A DNA stretch of 64,000 bases from Pohlia nutans (Eukaryota > Streptophyta > Bryopsida > Bryales > Mniaceae): contig CM040101.1 in the NCBI GenBank assembly GCA_022496805.1, positions 4,714,501 to 4,778,500 on the forward strand, read 5' to 3'. Below, one piece after another: positions 37,385-49,067 of the stretch (position 1 is the first letter of the stretch; every line of letters begins with the position of its first letter). Both the position numbers and the translations under genes were made by a program. Below the pieces are notes generated by a model, which searched no databases, was not told the origin of the DNA, and saw only the letters and a list, made by a program, of their open reading frames with translations.

Positions 37385-37840
37385 AGGAGATCCGGTAGCT
37401 AGTGTAAAAACAACTGAATAGAAATTGCCAAATTACCGGTTGAAACTCATAGTTTTAGGCTAAAATCCGGATAAAATATGTGATACTTGGGTGCTACCTA
37501 GGTGACACATAGGTAATAACCGGATGGGTTCTTGTGTAAGACTGGTTGCTTTTGGAAAATATTGGATTTTTGTTGGTTCCTTTGGAAAACTCCCCGTACA
37601 AAAAACTAGGAAGCAAAGCCTAGGAAGATCCGGCGGTAAGTTACAAGTCAGCCGGTTGATTTTCCAAAATGACTGGTTGAATCTCAAGAATAGAGGCAAA
37701 AAACCGGACTAAATGACTAAAATTTAGTTATATTTTAGTATTTATAAAATAAATATACAGGATATATTCTTAAAAAACCGATTGGTTTGGTAAAATAAAG
37801 GAAATTGACTGGTTGGCTCAAAAAGTATCCTGAACACTGC
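37385..37840. repeat. CCGG-rich dispersed repeat
   Basis: Begins gagatccggtagctagtgta; contains several accggttg/ccggataa words. The start matches, in inverted orientation, sequence at about 48170-48285 (gctggatctcc, ttagtgtaaaattagt on the opposite strand, ccggtagttt). Confidence 0.55.
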
Positions 37841-38664
37841 TAGGAAGTATTGAAGTAGTGTAAAGAAATTGAACCAGGCTCAGGGCTCATAGGCTTTGAC
37901 CTACACTAGAATTAATCTCGATGTACTTCAAATAAAGTGACAACCTTGCTCGATTCCTTAACTATGATTAAGACGGAGAACTGAAGGCAAAAGCGCCCGC
38001 CATGGGAAAGTGTGGCAGTAGTTATGGTGATGGAGCTCTTCAGGAGCCTCTGTCAGTCTTCATTGTCCTTTGCCGTGGATCTTTCAGCAAAGTACCATTC
38101 CATGGACATCCGTCGGAGAACGACGCTGCCTGGGTTATTGGGGGTCCGTTGGTCCGTAAGAGTGGTTGCTCTCGGTCTCCCATACAGACAGTTTGCAAAT
38201 CCTCCGTGTGATTGCCATGGTCCGTCATATATACACGCCGTTTGCATTTGCATGCGCTGGCCACATAACTCCAAATTCATGCCTGGCTTCAAGGTGACAT
38301 TACACCTAAACAGTCCCAAATCAAATTCCTTACATGAATGAATGCCGTGGAGCCGTACGTGGGTTTTTAATAGAACCCCCTCTCACAAAGTGAGCAAACC
38401 GTTCCGTACTAAGTGGAGTTGCCATAAAAGCTTCCATATGACTTTCTTTGAATTCTTTCTAGCTCGATGAATTTCCAATTCCCGATGCACCAATTCAATG
38501 GTTTCTGACTACTGGGAAATACACAAATGAATTATTATTTTTGGTCAAACAGTGCCATGTGTGATCTTGTGAATGATTGGTTCAGGGTGACGTGAACCTC
38601 TCAAAATCTGACATGGAAATTCTGAGGCTTACCGTAGGATTCAAGTTCAGAAGTAGAGTACAAC
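37841..38664. other. Intergenic with GC-richer unassigned patch
   Basis: 38000-38340 has overlapping open frames on both strands (longest 38012-38341 +, 109 codons) and more G+C than the flanks, but I recognise no domain. It could be a fragment of a gene; not called. Confidence 0.35.
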
Positions 38665-39463
38665 CTTAACCCTTAAATGCCTTGAGCCCTCTCCAAATTC
38701 AGCAATTTTGCAAAGATGCATCATATATAAAATGTAACTAAAAAAGATATTTTGAACTTGATATATGAATAAAAGTTATACATTATGAATTTTAGATTCT
38801 ATCCATATGGTTAGATCTATGATTGCTATCACCACTATTTTTGTATAAAATTTGAAACTCAAAATTGAAAATTCTTTTGTAAGTCGATTACAAATAATAT
38901 ATTGACAATCTATGGATGAAATTTGTTGTGATTGGTTGAAATGCAATACTTTAAGTGTAGTGAGTTTTGGAGATTTTTTGATTGCTTAATTTTATGGGTT
39001 GACTTTTTTCTAAACACTTTTACATTGAAATCTTCAAAATTTTGGGTGAATCACTACAACATGAAATGAGGCATAAAATTTTCACAAATCATTTCCCCTT
39101 TTTGATCAAATCACACATGCATGAAGCTAACTTCTCATAAATTATAAAGTAAAAAATTCACACTGCAAAAGTGCCGGATGGATGAGAAAACATGGATGAA
39201 ATCTATACATCGTCCAAAAAATGAACGCTCAGATAGATAGAAACTCCGGCCTTTTTCAAGGCCGGCGTGAATAAAGTGTTTGTTTGTAATGTTATGACCC
39301 AGTGCCCACCGGACAAAAGGCCATTGAAACAAAACTACTCTCCTCTGCCGAGAATAGACACTTTAGTGACCAGTAACCAATAAAAGTAACCATAAGCTGT
39401 TGGTTGGGTAATTGTTTGAGTATAAGTTGGTTTTTGGTAAGCTGTAAGATCGCCAAGTCATGA

Positions 39464-39533
39464 GTTCTGCAGTTGGTTGGTGGAGGGCTATGTATCATAC
39501 TATGAGGTCCGGGTTCGATTCCCGTTGGATCTG
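39464..39533 (+). other. tRNA-like segment antisense to the LINE, in its 3' UTR
   Basis: An RNA polymerase III B-box-like GGTTCGATTCC occurs at 39512-39522, with an A-box-like tgcagttggt at 39468-39477 and a ggtcc stem before the B box. The acceptor stem is not convincing, so this is a tRNA-derived relic rather than a gene. It lies inside the LINE insertion and on the opposite strand. Confidence 0.5.
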
Positions 39534-39697
39534 TTTGAGCAGTAGTGTGATATACATGACTTGGTGCTGCTAGTGAGTTTATCATAAGCAGGAAAGTTGT
39601 ACCAACCAACCGGCCCCTACCCACCTTCCTGAGACAAGTGGTGACACCGTGCTAACTGTTTAAAATAAATAGTGGTCTTCACCACTACCCCCTCTTT

Positions 39698-40800
39698 TTA
39701 TTCTATTGGTATTGATTGGTTGTTTTCTATTCGTCTTTTATGTAGAAGGATTGATCCGGCATATTGTATAGCAATAGTGTTTATTGCTTTGAATGTGTGT
39801 TTAACAGAGGTTTTAGATAATTTAAATTTTGTTTCGAGTTGTTTCATTGAGGGGACGTGCGTAGTTCCTCTAGCTCCAGCCGAGATGACTATAAGTGGGT
39901 CTACTTTCCATCCTTGGTGAATGGTGCTATTAATTAATGGTTGATATTTTTGAATTTTATTGCCTATTGTATCTTGTGAGAATCTGTCATTAGTGTATGT
40001 GAATTCAATAAATTGTACGGTGAGGTTGTCTTCTGGGTTTAGTGGTGGAGCACTTTGGTGTGGAAGTTCTTTAATACATAGTAGACCGGGTTTGAATCTA
40101 GCATTACAGTGGCATCTTTGTTGTCTACATGTACAAGGTAGGAGCCATAGGGGGACTGTATTTTTTTGTGGGTTGTTGTTAAATGTTCCTGCATTCATGA
40201 GGGTGTAGCATCTTGATTTTTGTGATGATAAAATTAGTTTTCTTAGTTCCCATATTGCTTTGTTATGTCTTTTGGTTCTAAGGGCATGTATGTGGTGTTG
40301 GTTACATTTTAGGAGTACATGGAGCCATGTATCTACATCAAAGGAATTGCAAATGGGGCATGTGATTGATGGAAACCTTTCTATGCCAAAAAATAGTTGT
40401 TTTCTAGCATTGCCATGTATTGTCCAGTACGGAATTTTAGTAGGCTTGTTTTTTGTGAATCTGTTATTGCAGGGTTAGACCAAAAATTATTGGATATTTC
40501 ATTATCTATGTCAGGGTTCATTGTCCATTTGCTAATGTTGGGGAATTGTTGTGCCATTATTTCTAAGTTGTTTTCACGGTCGTGTTTAGTGATGTATGTT
40601 TCAAGGCATCTGACAGGGCCTTTGTCAGGTCGCTTTCTTGGTTCAGGCCATGTATCTTTTTTAAAGCAGTATGGTGTAGTATTTGCAAACTCATATGATT
40701 TGGCAGCAAATCTATATTTCTTTTTAGTGCCCGTCTTTTGCAAGTTGGTTTGCTTGTTCATTTCCGTCAATATTTGTATGTGCTTTGACTTTATATATTG
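39698..40800 (-). pseudogene. LINE ORF2 C-terminus (RNase H end, CCHC, C-terminal domain)
   Basis: The minus strand reads, with frame changes near 40735 and 40400, KVKAHTNIDGNEQANQLAKD (RNase H C-terminal His/Asp motif), then AKSYEFANTTPYCFKKDTW, then the zinc-knuckle-like CPICNSFDVDTWLHVLLKC, then RCYTLMNAGTF and the terminal TNDRFSQDTIGNKIQKYQPL, SAGARGTTHVPSM and SILLHKRRIEN. This is a common C-terminal architecture of LINEs with an RNase H domain. Two single-base frame changes make it non-functional; the 5' truncation has removed the reverse transcriptase domain. Confidence 0.85.
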
Positions 40801-40839
40801 TAGTGGGTTGTGGAACGCTCAGACAGTTAAGGGAGTTAA

Positions 40840-41345
40840 CCTTTTCAAGCATCTTAGAACATACTCTGTAATTATTTTCCCCTAACATTTTAGATGAGCT
40901 GCTGCAACACCCTTGGAAAAGGAATGCAGATTCTTCTTGTGCACAATCTTGAACTTGTAGGTTCCAAAAGAAGCTACATGAAGAAGATCATTCCCTAAAG
41001 TCTAGGCCATAGAGGAAGAAATAACGTTTAGCTTGTGTATAACAAGTGACAACTTTTACTTGAGAATAATGATGTTGGATTTTTAATAATGAATTTTTAT
41101 TCTATTTCAAATTGGAAGTTCTTGGTGTTGATAAACTGGTGTCTACAAACTCCATTCCTTGGCTAATAGAAAAATTACTTTTTGTCAAACAACACATGTA
41201 ACCTTCTACTCATTTACAATAAATTTTACTCGTGCTTTTAACACCACTTCCATTAAAAGTGCATGTGCATAGCACTTTTGCACTTTAAAAATTACTTGTG
41301 CATAGCACTTTTGCACTTTAAAAATTACTAAATTGCTAGATAAGG
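40840..41345. other. Intergenic, short direct repeat
   Basis: Contains an exact tandem pair of catagcacttttgcactttaa (41267-41325 region). Nothing else recognised. Confidence 0.45.
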
Positions 41346-42279
41346 AGGTTGATGATTGCCAATCTCTTTTATTTTACAACATAAACTTCAAAAACTGCAT
41401 GATAAGGGGTCACTTTAAACTCCCCCATCGAACTTTGCGGTGGGGTAGGGGCCACCATTCCGGAGTAGTTCATTGCATGACCAGTTCATCCCCTTCTGTA
41501 GAACCTTCATCGTGACTCCACGTCTTCATTGCCTCCCGCTGACATCTTCGTTGCCTTCAACTGGTCAACCTGATTGTTTAATCCTATAAGTTCCGGTGAT
41601 GAAGGCACGTGGCATGAGAAACAAGAAGGGTTGTTGCCTTTGTATTGTTCTACCTCCTTCACCGGCACAGCCCTACACCCTCCTCAAATTGAGGGATTCA
41701 ACAAATATTAAACCGGAGTGTAATTAAGTCAAAGTCGGTTATAATGACACATCAATGTGAATGTAAAATTCAAAAGTAATCGAGTGAATATTGATACGAC
41801 AATATGTTCAAGTTTTCAATTTACGAAAATGTAGCGTATTGGGGAGAGCTAAGCTTTTCCTGATCTTATGAAAATTTGAATCTTCATACATATTACCAAC
41901 TATTAGCAAGTATTAGCAATTTAGTTGCATGAATTTCTATTACGGTTTTTAAAATTTGGGTACAGCTTGTAATTCTTTGTTTTTCGAGCTCGTCTTATTT
42001 ATGTTACACCACAGGAAGCATGAAGCAATGAACTGGAAGTTTATGGGATGACTCAGATTTTTGCCCCTCTTTCCACATGTCATTCGGTAGTTCTCCATGG
42101 TCATTCGGTTGATGCCTAAGCTTAGTCACTTGACCATTAAGCGTGAAAGGAGCCCTGTGGGACCACCTTCGATCGTTTTTCAGTCAAACATTGATTTTCA
42201 CCTAGTTCCTAATTTGAAATGAAAATGGTCCTAATGAAGAAAGTGTGGGGGCTACCTTCTACTTTCTATTCAAATTTAC

Positions 42280-42681
42280 CTTTTTTCAAAATTGTTAAAG
42301 CTGCGTTTTTTATAGCACTTTAAAGCCAAAAATCCTAATATTCCAATATAACAGCAAAAAACGTTTTCTATCAAATTTCTTTTTATGTAAGCTCAAGAAG
42401 CATGTCTTCAACACTTTGTTGTTCATCACTATTATTTACATATTCCCTAAAAACTTCATACTATTCTAAGCTTTTTGTAATTACTATGATTTATTACAAG
42501 AAAAAAACTTTGAAAATTATTATAAACTTTGTATTTATTTAAATAATTATGAAAAAATCAATGTAAATTGGATTAACAATGCTTTATATGAGAAAAATAT
42601 CAAAAAAATAATGTATTTTGAAATGAATGGAATTGATGAAGTTTGACCGGGTAATTGTAGTATGGACGCTTAAGGGTTAAT
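42280..42681. repeat. TTAA-type repeat, family D (right end)
   Basis: Ends gacgcttaagggTTAA; its inverse complement matches the start of the 12161-12410 repeat. The left limit is unclear. Confidence 0.55.
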
Positions 42682-43759
42682 TTACTAAAAAAACCTAATG
42701 ACTTTTTGGCTTTCCAATCATTTTTTTAAAGTTTGGACAAACAATCAGTTACAAAACTAATTGGTATTTCAAATTGATATTTAAAGGTATTTCAAATTGA
42801 TTTAAATAAGGTACTCAAAAAATATAAAATCACCACCTTTAAATATCAATTTGAAATAAGCTCTCCAAAACAACACTTAACAAAAGACACTCACAAATGA
42901 AAAAAAATCAAATGGACACACTCATGTATAAAGTGAACACCATAAAGTATCCTTGGTAGAAATTGAACCTAGCCTAGCCCTCATTAGAAGACCAAGGATT
43001 CTCACCTCATCACATTAAGATGACTTGAGCTTTAATTTGAAGTTTGCTGAAAATAAATGTACACAATAATGAAGTAAACACAAATATTACATACAAGACT
43101 ATGACCATAGTATCCTATTCATCATGTATACAACGTTGGCTACTAAGATATTTTCTGGATAAGAATACAAATACCTCCACTTAGCTGAATTTCGTCATAG
43201 CTCAATAGCAGCAACCAAAATGTGATCAAAATCATTACATGGCCCCTCTATAGCCACCCTTAGCACACTTTCAAGATGTTTTGAATATAAACGGTTTCTA
43301 AACTTTGTCTTGACCACATTTTGCACTAAGAAAACCCTTTCACAAGTAGCCGTACTAACACATTCACATCTTGCAATATCAGCTAAAATGAAATTATTAG
43401 CATACTTCACTTGCAAACCAACATTCCATGTTACTATGGCCCAAAGGTCTTTGAATGTTTTATCATTCCAATCCACCATTCCTTGCAATTTGAAATCAAA
43501 AAACTCCCTCTTACATGCATCTAAATTTACAAGGAGTAAAAGAATCTTACCCCCAACCTCTTTTTGCACTCCATAATGCTTCAAATGAATTTCTAAACCA
43601 GTCGCACCCCATGAAGCCAAGCCCACTCTCCTTGAAGGCATGTTAGATGGATTAAAAACTTTGACAACGGAAATTAAATCATTGTCTTGGAAGCATGTCT
43701 GCAAGGCCTTGATAATTGATTTAGCATATGACTTTTGAAAAGACAATGTACTTTCCACC

Positions 43760-45361
43760 GACCAATGTGCGATAAACAACCCTCGGTCGATACCATACCC
43801 GACTGCTGCAGTACATATACCACATCTACCGTCCTACCCGACAGCAGCAGTCCCATCTCGAACGACTGCTCGTAAACCGGTAGTCATGGCTACCTTCAAG
43901 GAAGGTAAGTGTGCCATAACTCATGTAAATCGATTCCTCAATGCACTTACTTTGAATGGAGAAACAGATGAGGTGATTACTATCGCATTATTTGGGAACT
44001 CGTTAGTCGATGCCAGTAACTACAACTGGTTTACTACCCATCGAGCGTCATACCCACACCAAGACCTACATTCCATAGTTGATGCCTTCAAACATCGATA
44101 CCAAGAGATCGACAATGATGACCAGGCGTACCTACGCTTCCGAAGTCTTAAACAAGACGCGAAGGAGTCGGTTGACAACTACTACGAGCGGATGATGAAA
44201 CTGGCTAGCCAGTTTGAGGTCCATCCGGCTGATAATTTTTTACTAAGCAACTTCCGAGCTGGTTTGTTGAAGTATTTGCAAGTAGCCACAGTCGGACTAC
44301 CTAGAGCGACACTAGCCCAGGCCAAGAAGTCGGCCAAGCTAGCAGAAAGTGGACTACCCAAAGAACCCGACTCGACTGGTACTACCGATTGAGCTGAAAA
44401 TACCAAAAAGGTATTCTGCACCAGATGCAAAAAGACTGGCCATACCGAACGTGATTGTTGGCTCAACCCGGAAAGCGAGATTGGCAAAAAGCGTGCAGCG
44501 GCAAACACGACAGTCCCGGTAGCAGCAGCCACACCAGTGTCGACTACACCTGAATCGAGAGGTAGACCGCCCAGAGATGGCACACCTCGACGCCTATTCC
44601 CATGCTCTCTCTGCAAAACCCTCGACCATCCGACCCACATGTGTCCCATGCTCAAGGATCCGAAGGTGGTCAAATTCCTTAGCCAACAGGTAGAGAACAA
44701 GCCCAATTCGTCTTCAGTCATCATCGAAGAACTACCGAACACTACGGTGGGCGTTCTGACGGTCGCAGCAATTACCCGAAGCCAGTCGACCTCAGAGCAG
44801 TCGACTGCGGACGAACCTCCGAAGACGACCCACTGGACCACCCAAGAACTACTCCGTGATCAAATGATGCAGGAAGTTCGTCAACTCCAAGTCGAGTTGG
44901 AAAATACGCCTTCCACTAAAGACCCCAAGTTGATTGAGGGTTCACCCTCACTCGACTGGGACGCGGATGCATTACCGCAGCAAACGATCACCCTGGGAGA
45001 GGAGTCAACCCAACCGGCTTCAACCCAGGTCGACCCGGACAACATCGCCTTCGGTACTATCCAGCAGCAGATCCTTGATCAGCTACAGGACTGCAAACTA
45101 CAGGTCTCAATCCGAGACTTACTACAGCTATCTCCGACTCTCAACACTCTCGTTAGGGATCGTCTAACTCATCCCGGACAGGGGTCGACTACCGAGTCAC
45201 GATGCTCGACTACGGAGGATGTAACAATAGCTGCTACAGCCGTGATCGACAAACATATGCCAGTAATATCGTTCTATAGAAGTCACATGATAAGGGATTC
45301 CCATTCACCAAAACTAGTCTATCCCTTATCATGTGACTTCTATAGAACTTTGCACCTCTAA
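43760..45361 (+). pseudogene. Ty3-type retrotransposon gag fragment with two CCHC knuckles
   Basis: One reading frame runs from the ATG at 43886 to 45361 with a single in-frame TGA (44390-44392); it is also open upstream of the ATG to the hAT junction. It contains a retrotransposon gag core (VDAFKHRYQEIDNDDQAYLR, then VDNYYERM), then two zinc knuckles of CX2CX4HX4C form (CTRCKKTGHTERDC and CSLCKTLDHPTHMC), then an acidic linker. GC content is well above the flanking AT-rich hAT sequence. No LTR, protease or reverse transcriptase is present; both ends are lost at junctions with hAT sequence, and the last codons are read from an inverted piece of the hAT copy. Confidence 0.85.
45271..45348. repeat. 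28-bp perfect inverted repeat at the gag/hAT junction
   Basis: 45271-45298 and 45321-45348 are exact inverse complements (gttctatagaagtcacatga at the outer ends) around a 22-base loop. The right arm belongs to hAT copy B; the left arm is an extra inverted piece of the same transposase sequence, attached to the end of the gag fragment. Confidence 0.95.
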
Positions 45362-46889
45362 TCTCATTGAACAAACTTTGAAGATATCCACCTCGAGGGC
45401 CATGATTTGATGTGTCATGATATCCAAAACTTTCTTTGAAGGTATCTTGATTTACTTCAGTGCTGTCCACGACACACAACGTGTGAATAGACTCAGTTTG
45501 TGTTTTAACAAGTGATCCAATGCTTGTCACATCTACAAATTTGTACTGGAAAATCTTAGACAAGATAGTCAAACCAAGATGCAAATCAGCTAAAAAGTAC
45601 AAAAGTACAAATTATAAATGTACTTGAAATTTCTCAATTTGTCATAAAGAAGAGGGGTTATCCCATCATCTTTTTCCCTTGGCACATTATAAAAATACAC
45701 AATCAGAGACTCCAAATAATCACACAATGTGGATATGGCCTAAAATTTGTACAACCATCTAATCTTATGATATATTTTCATATTCATTTGTGCATCATTC
45801 AACTCTTTTTGAATTGCAATAACGGCACATTTGTTCTTTTCGGAATTCTTAAAATAAGCAGCCAAATAGTAGACAAAGATTTGCACTATGTAGACTTTCC
45901 AGTCTCTAAAGTTGCCAAGTTAGTCCTATGAGCAATGCAATGAGTTGATGTGACAAATGGGCTGATTTTCTTAAGTTTGGTTGCCACACCTGATTTTTTT
46001 CCTAGCATTGTGGTTGCCTCATCAAATCCAAACCCGACACACTTTTGCATGTCCAAACTCCACTCTTCAATTGATTTTAGCAAACAATCATAGATGATTT
46101 GTGCATCTTTTTTACCACAAGGAATCTCAAGTAAATCCAAGAAGGGAGTTATAGGTATTTCTTCTTCAATAAAAGTAGCAAAGACTGACATACATATGAT
46201 CTGTCACACTAACATTAGTAGACTCATCTATCATCAAACCAAAGAAATTTGAATCTCTAATCCTATCAATAATTGATTTTTGGAGGACAGTAGAGATGCA
46301 AAATAGCATTTCAGCACAAGACTTCTCATCATGATACATTGATTCACTATAACTTGCCTTACTTGCAACTAGAAGTTCACATAGAGCTGGATATTTGTTA
46401 AAAGGAATTGTCTTCGTTCCCAAAAAAATATGTAGATCTGAATAGGGTTCTAAGAAGGGCCTTATCACAACATTTATTAGCTGTCCTAATGTGTTCTTCC
46501 ATGACTTTGTCATCTTGTTGTGCTACCCAACTCAATTTTTTGTGTTATTTAGACTTTTGATGGTCTTGAAAGGCATAAACTTTGATGTTACAGGATCCAC
46601 CCTTACCATACACAGTTTTAGCACCTTTATCTCTACATAGTTTGCAGAAAGCTTTGCCCAACTTTGAATTAAATTCTATTCAACTAAACTACCCATACCT
46701 TGCATCTCTCCAAGCTCTCTTTGCTTTTTTAACATCAGATAGTTGTTGTTTTGGGTTGGATGAGACTGATTGTGAAGGGGCAACCACCTCTACCACAACT
46801 AGATCAGATTGTCTCTCATTCAGGAACATATCCATCATAGTTCTTTGCCTTTAGCAAACATTTTGATTTTTTTACTATGAAATGATTTC

Positions 46890-48640
46890 AATGAAGACAA
46901 ATTCCGAAAGTCTTAAAGAAAGAAAACCCTCATGCAAAGAAGAATAAAAATGACACTAAAACTCAAGATCTCAACCAACAAATTTCTCAATCAAATACAA
47001 ATATACCAACAATGAGAAGCAACCCACACAATATACAAGCAATATCAATATGCAAGCAAACACAAATATTCAAAACCTTAATGCAAGGAAAAAAAAAATA
47101 ACACTGAAAATTAAATTAAAAAGTAGGAGACAACCCACACAATATACAAGCAATATCAAAATTTCTCACTTAATACAGGTAAGCCTAGTACGATTGTAAC
47201 ACGAATACTTCCAACACTTGCAAAGAAAAGTACCCAAAATTACAACTCTACATCAACCACACTTCTATAATCCTGAAATAAGCATATCAAAATGAGCATC
47301 TATGCAAGCAAAATGAACAAGAAACCCAAGAAGAGTATGCAAAAAACAAGAAGTAAAAATGAACAAGAACAAGAACTAAACCATAAATAAGTAAATCTCA
47401 CCGTCGTGTTTGGTTCGAGGCTGGGACGTCGAGGTTGGACGGTTTGGCTCGAATGTCAATGTCAAAATTTGGGACGTCGATGCTGAAACATCGAGACTCA
47501 ATAGAGTAGATCGGCGAGTGCAGTTTGCGGAAGAGCGAGCCATTGGCGATCGCAATCGGTAGGAGCAGACGACGAGAGTTGCAGAAGCGAGAGCAGACAC
47601 GAAACTTCAAGCAACAAATATTCCATAACATATGGAAGAACTTCGAGCTAATGGAGGAACCTGCTTGCAGCAAAAAAATGAAAGCAAGCAGAAGACTCCG
47701 AAGTAAGCTCAACGGCAAAACTTCAAGCGATCGATAAAAACTTCAAAAAAGAATGTGCGGCAGAACTTCAAAGGCGAGTGCAACTTTGAGAGCAAGTGAC
47801 TGTGACTTAACTGAGCAAGACTGCAAGAGGAACTGAGAGCGAACTTAGAGTCTGAGACTGAGCGATCGAGAGAGGATGAGGGCGAGAGCGATCATGAAAG
47901 GAAGATCATGAGAGCGAACTGAATAGAGAATGCAAGAGGCCAAGAGTTCAAGTTGACACAGAATGTTGCGAAGGTCCCATTTACAGTCCCTATGGTGCTT
48001 TTCTGATACAAGACTGAGAACCGGATTTCAAACCTGAAAATTGGTTATAACTGGAGATACCCTCGGGTAACCCTGCTAAAAACTGGTGGGAGATGGTGTG
48101 GGGCAACTAATATCCGCCCGCTTTTGAACAGGAAGGGATGAAAAACCGTCATTAATTTTACGGAAGCGGTTGATTTCCTATACACCTAATTTTTCCTTCA
48201 GTTATATGGCCTAAAATACTCAAATTAAGCCGGTAGTTTACCAATTTCACTCGACTAATTTTACACTAACCGCTGGATCTCCCCGTTCATTGGCATGAAG
48301 CATTCATTGATACTATTATTCAAGTGCAAACTAAAAAGATAGCCAATCTTAATTACTATACATAAAGATTCTTTTTCAACGTGTAGACTTTGACTTTGGA
48401 TATTTGCCTGAGTACACCCACAGATTCCAAACTTTATCAACATCTAAAGCACCAGATGAAGTGCCAGTTTTTTGACTCCCCTTGTAACTTAACAACATTT
48501 GTTACTTAACAACAAATATTGCTTTGTATCCAATTCAACGCTGGCAGATGAACACTGATTACAAGTTTACTACAGATATCCAAAAAACGGAATGATTTAG
48601 CTTGTTTTGTGGAAACAAATCTGTTGCAAAGAAAGACAGG
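46890..48640. other. Interior of the long-TIR composite, no gene recognised
   Basis: 47390-47990 is GC- and purine-richer, with overlapping open frames on both strands (for example 47398-47718 -, 47525-47737 +) that I do not recognise. On the minus strand a donor-like cgacggtgagat occurs at 47403-47392, so this could be a leader exon of the hAT transposase. 48000-48290 contains the CCGG-rich repeat. Confidence 0.4.
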
Positions 48641-49067
48641 ACATGCTCATACTTGCTAATAGTTGGTAATATGTATGAAGATTCAAACCTTCGTAAGATC
48701 GGAAAAAGCTTAGCTCTCCCCAATACGCGACATTTTCGTAGATTGAAAACTTGAACATATTGTCGTAATTAAGCAATCGGGTTGACCAGTTTAAGGCGAT
48801 GAAGACATCAATGGCAATCGATGAAGACGTGGATTCGCGACGAAGGTTCGACGGAAGGGGATGAACTCGTCAGGCAATGAACTGCTCCGGAATGGTGGCC
48901 CCTACCCCACCGCGAAGTTCGATGGGGGAGTTTAACGTGACCCTGTGATAAGAGGGTTGGCAATTACAACCTAAAATTATAATCATAACATTGTGCCATT
49001 AGCTTACATGTGTACTTTTAATGAAAATGGTGTTTTGTGTGGTCCTGGCATGAGCACCATGCATGCC

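Larger units (their letters stand above)
39234..40812 (-). mobile_element. 5'-truncated LINE-type retrotransposon with 11-bp target duplication
   Basis: An exact duplication gaacgctcaga flanks it (39223-39233 and 40813-40823). The 3' end is on the low-coordinate side, finishing in a short (TATC)n tail (ctatctatc on the minus strand), typical of LINEs lacking poly(A). Only the last about 1.6 kb of the element is present: the end of an RNase H-like region, a linker, a CCHC-like segment, a C-terminal domain and the 3' UTR. Confidence 0.82.
38665..40839. mobile_element. TTAA-flanked MITE, family A (copy 6), split by a LINE
   Basis: Left end TTAACCCTTAAATGCCTTGA at 38665; the family A interior runs to 39233, then resumes after the LINE at 40813-40839 and ends aagggagTTAA. 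The two parts join at the duplicated gaacgctcaga. Confidence 0.75.
43195..46855 (-). pseudogene. hAT transposase pseudogene, copy B, interrupted by gag fragment
   Basis: Minus-strand blocks 46855-46582 region (N-terminal part), 46513-46166, 46191-45886, 45602-45299 and 43756-43195 follow the same order as copy A. The KKSGVATKLKKISPFVTSTH block and the C-terminal STATCERVFLVQN/VKTKFRNRLYSKH region are present, and the acidic residue lost in copy A is Asp here (codon 46021-46023). The frame breaks at the same T run as in copy A (46170-46175). The element is cut between 45299 and 43756 by gag sequence in the opposite orientation. Homology to the 3' end of copy A continues to about 42030. Confidence 0.85.
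41346..48972. mobile_element. Composite element with long terminal inverted repeats
   Basis: Left arm 41346-41921 and right arm 48651-48972 are inverted copies. Shared words are attgccaa, ctcccccatcgaact, ggtggggtaggggccaccat, ggtcaacc, caatatgttcaagttttcaa, ggggagagctaagctttt and accaactattagcaagtat. The left arm has an extra segment of about 240 bp (41570-41808). Inside lie hAT copy B (-), a Ty3-type gag fragment (+) and a CCGG-rich repeat. No target duplication was found. It could be a Mutator-like or other long-TIR element; no matching transposase is seen, so the class is open. Confidence 0.72.

Noticed and set aside
43760..45361. Complete Ty3 retrotransposon
   Set aside because: No LTR, protease, reverse transcriptase or integrase sequence is present; only gag remains.
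47376..47737. Overlapping open frames inside the long-TIR composite
   Set aside because: No recognised domain and frames on both strands; possibly an untranslated leader of the hAT copy, but not callable as a gene.
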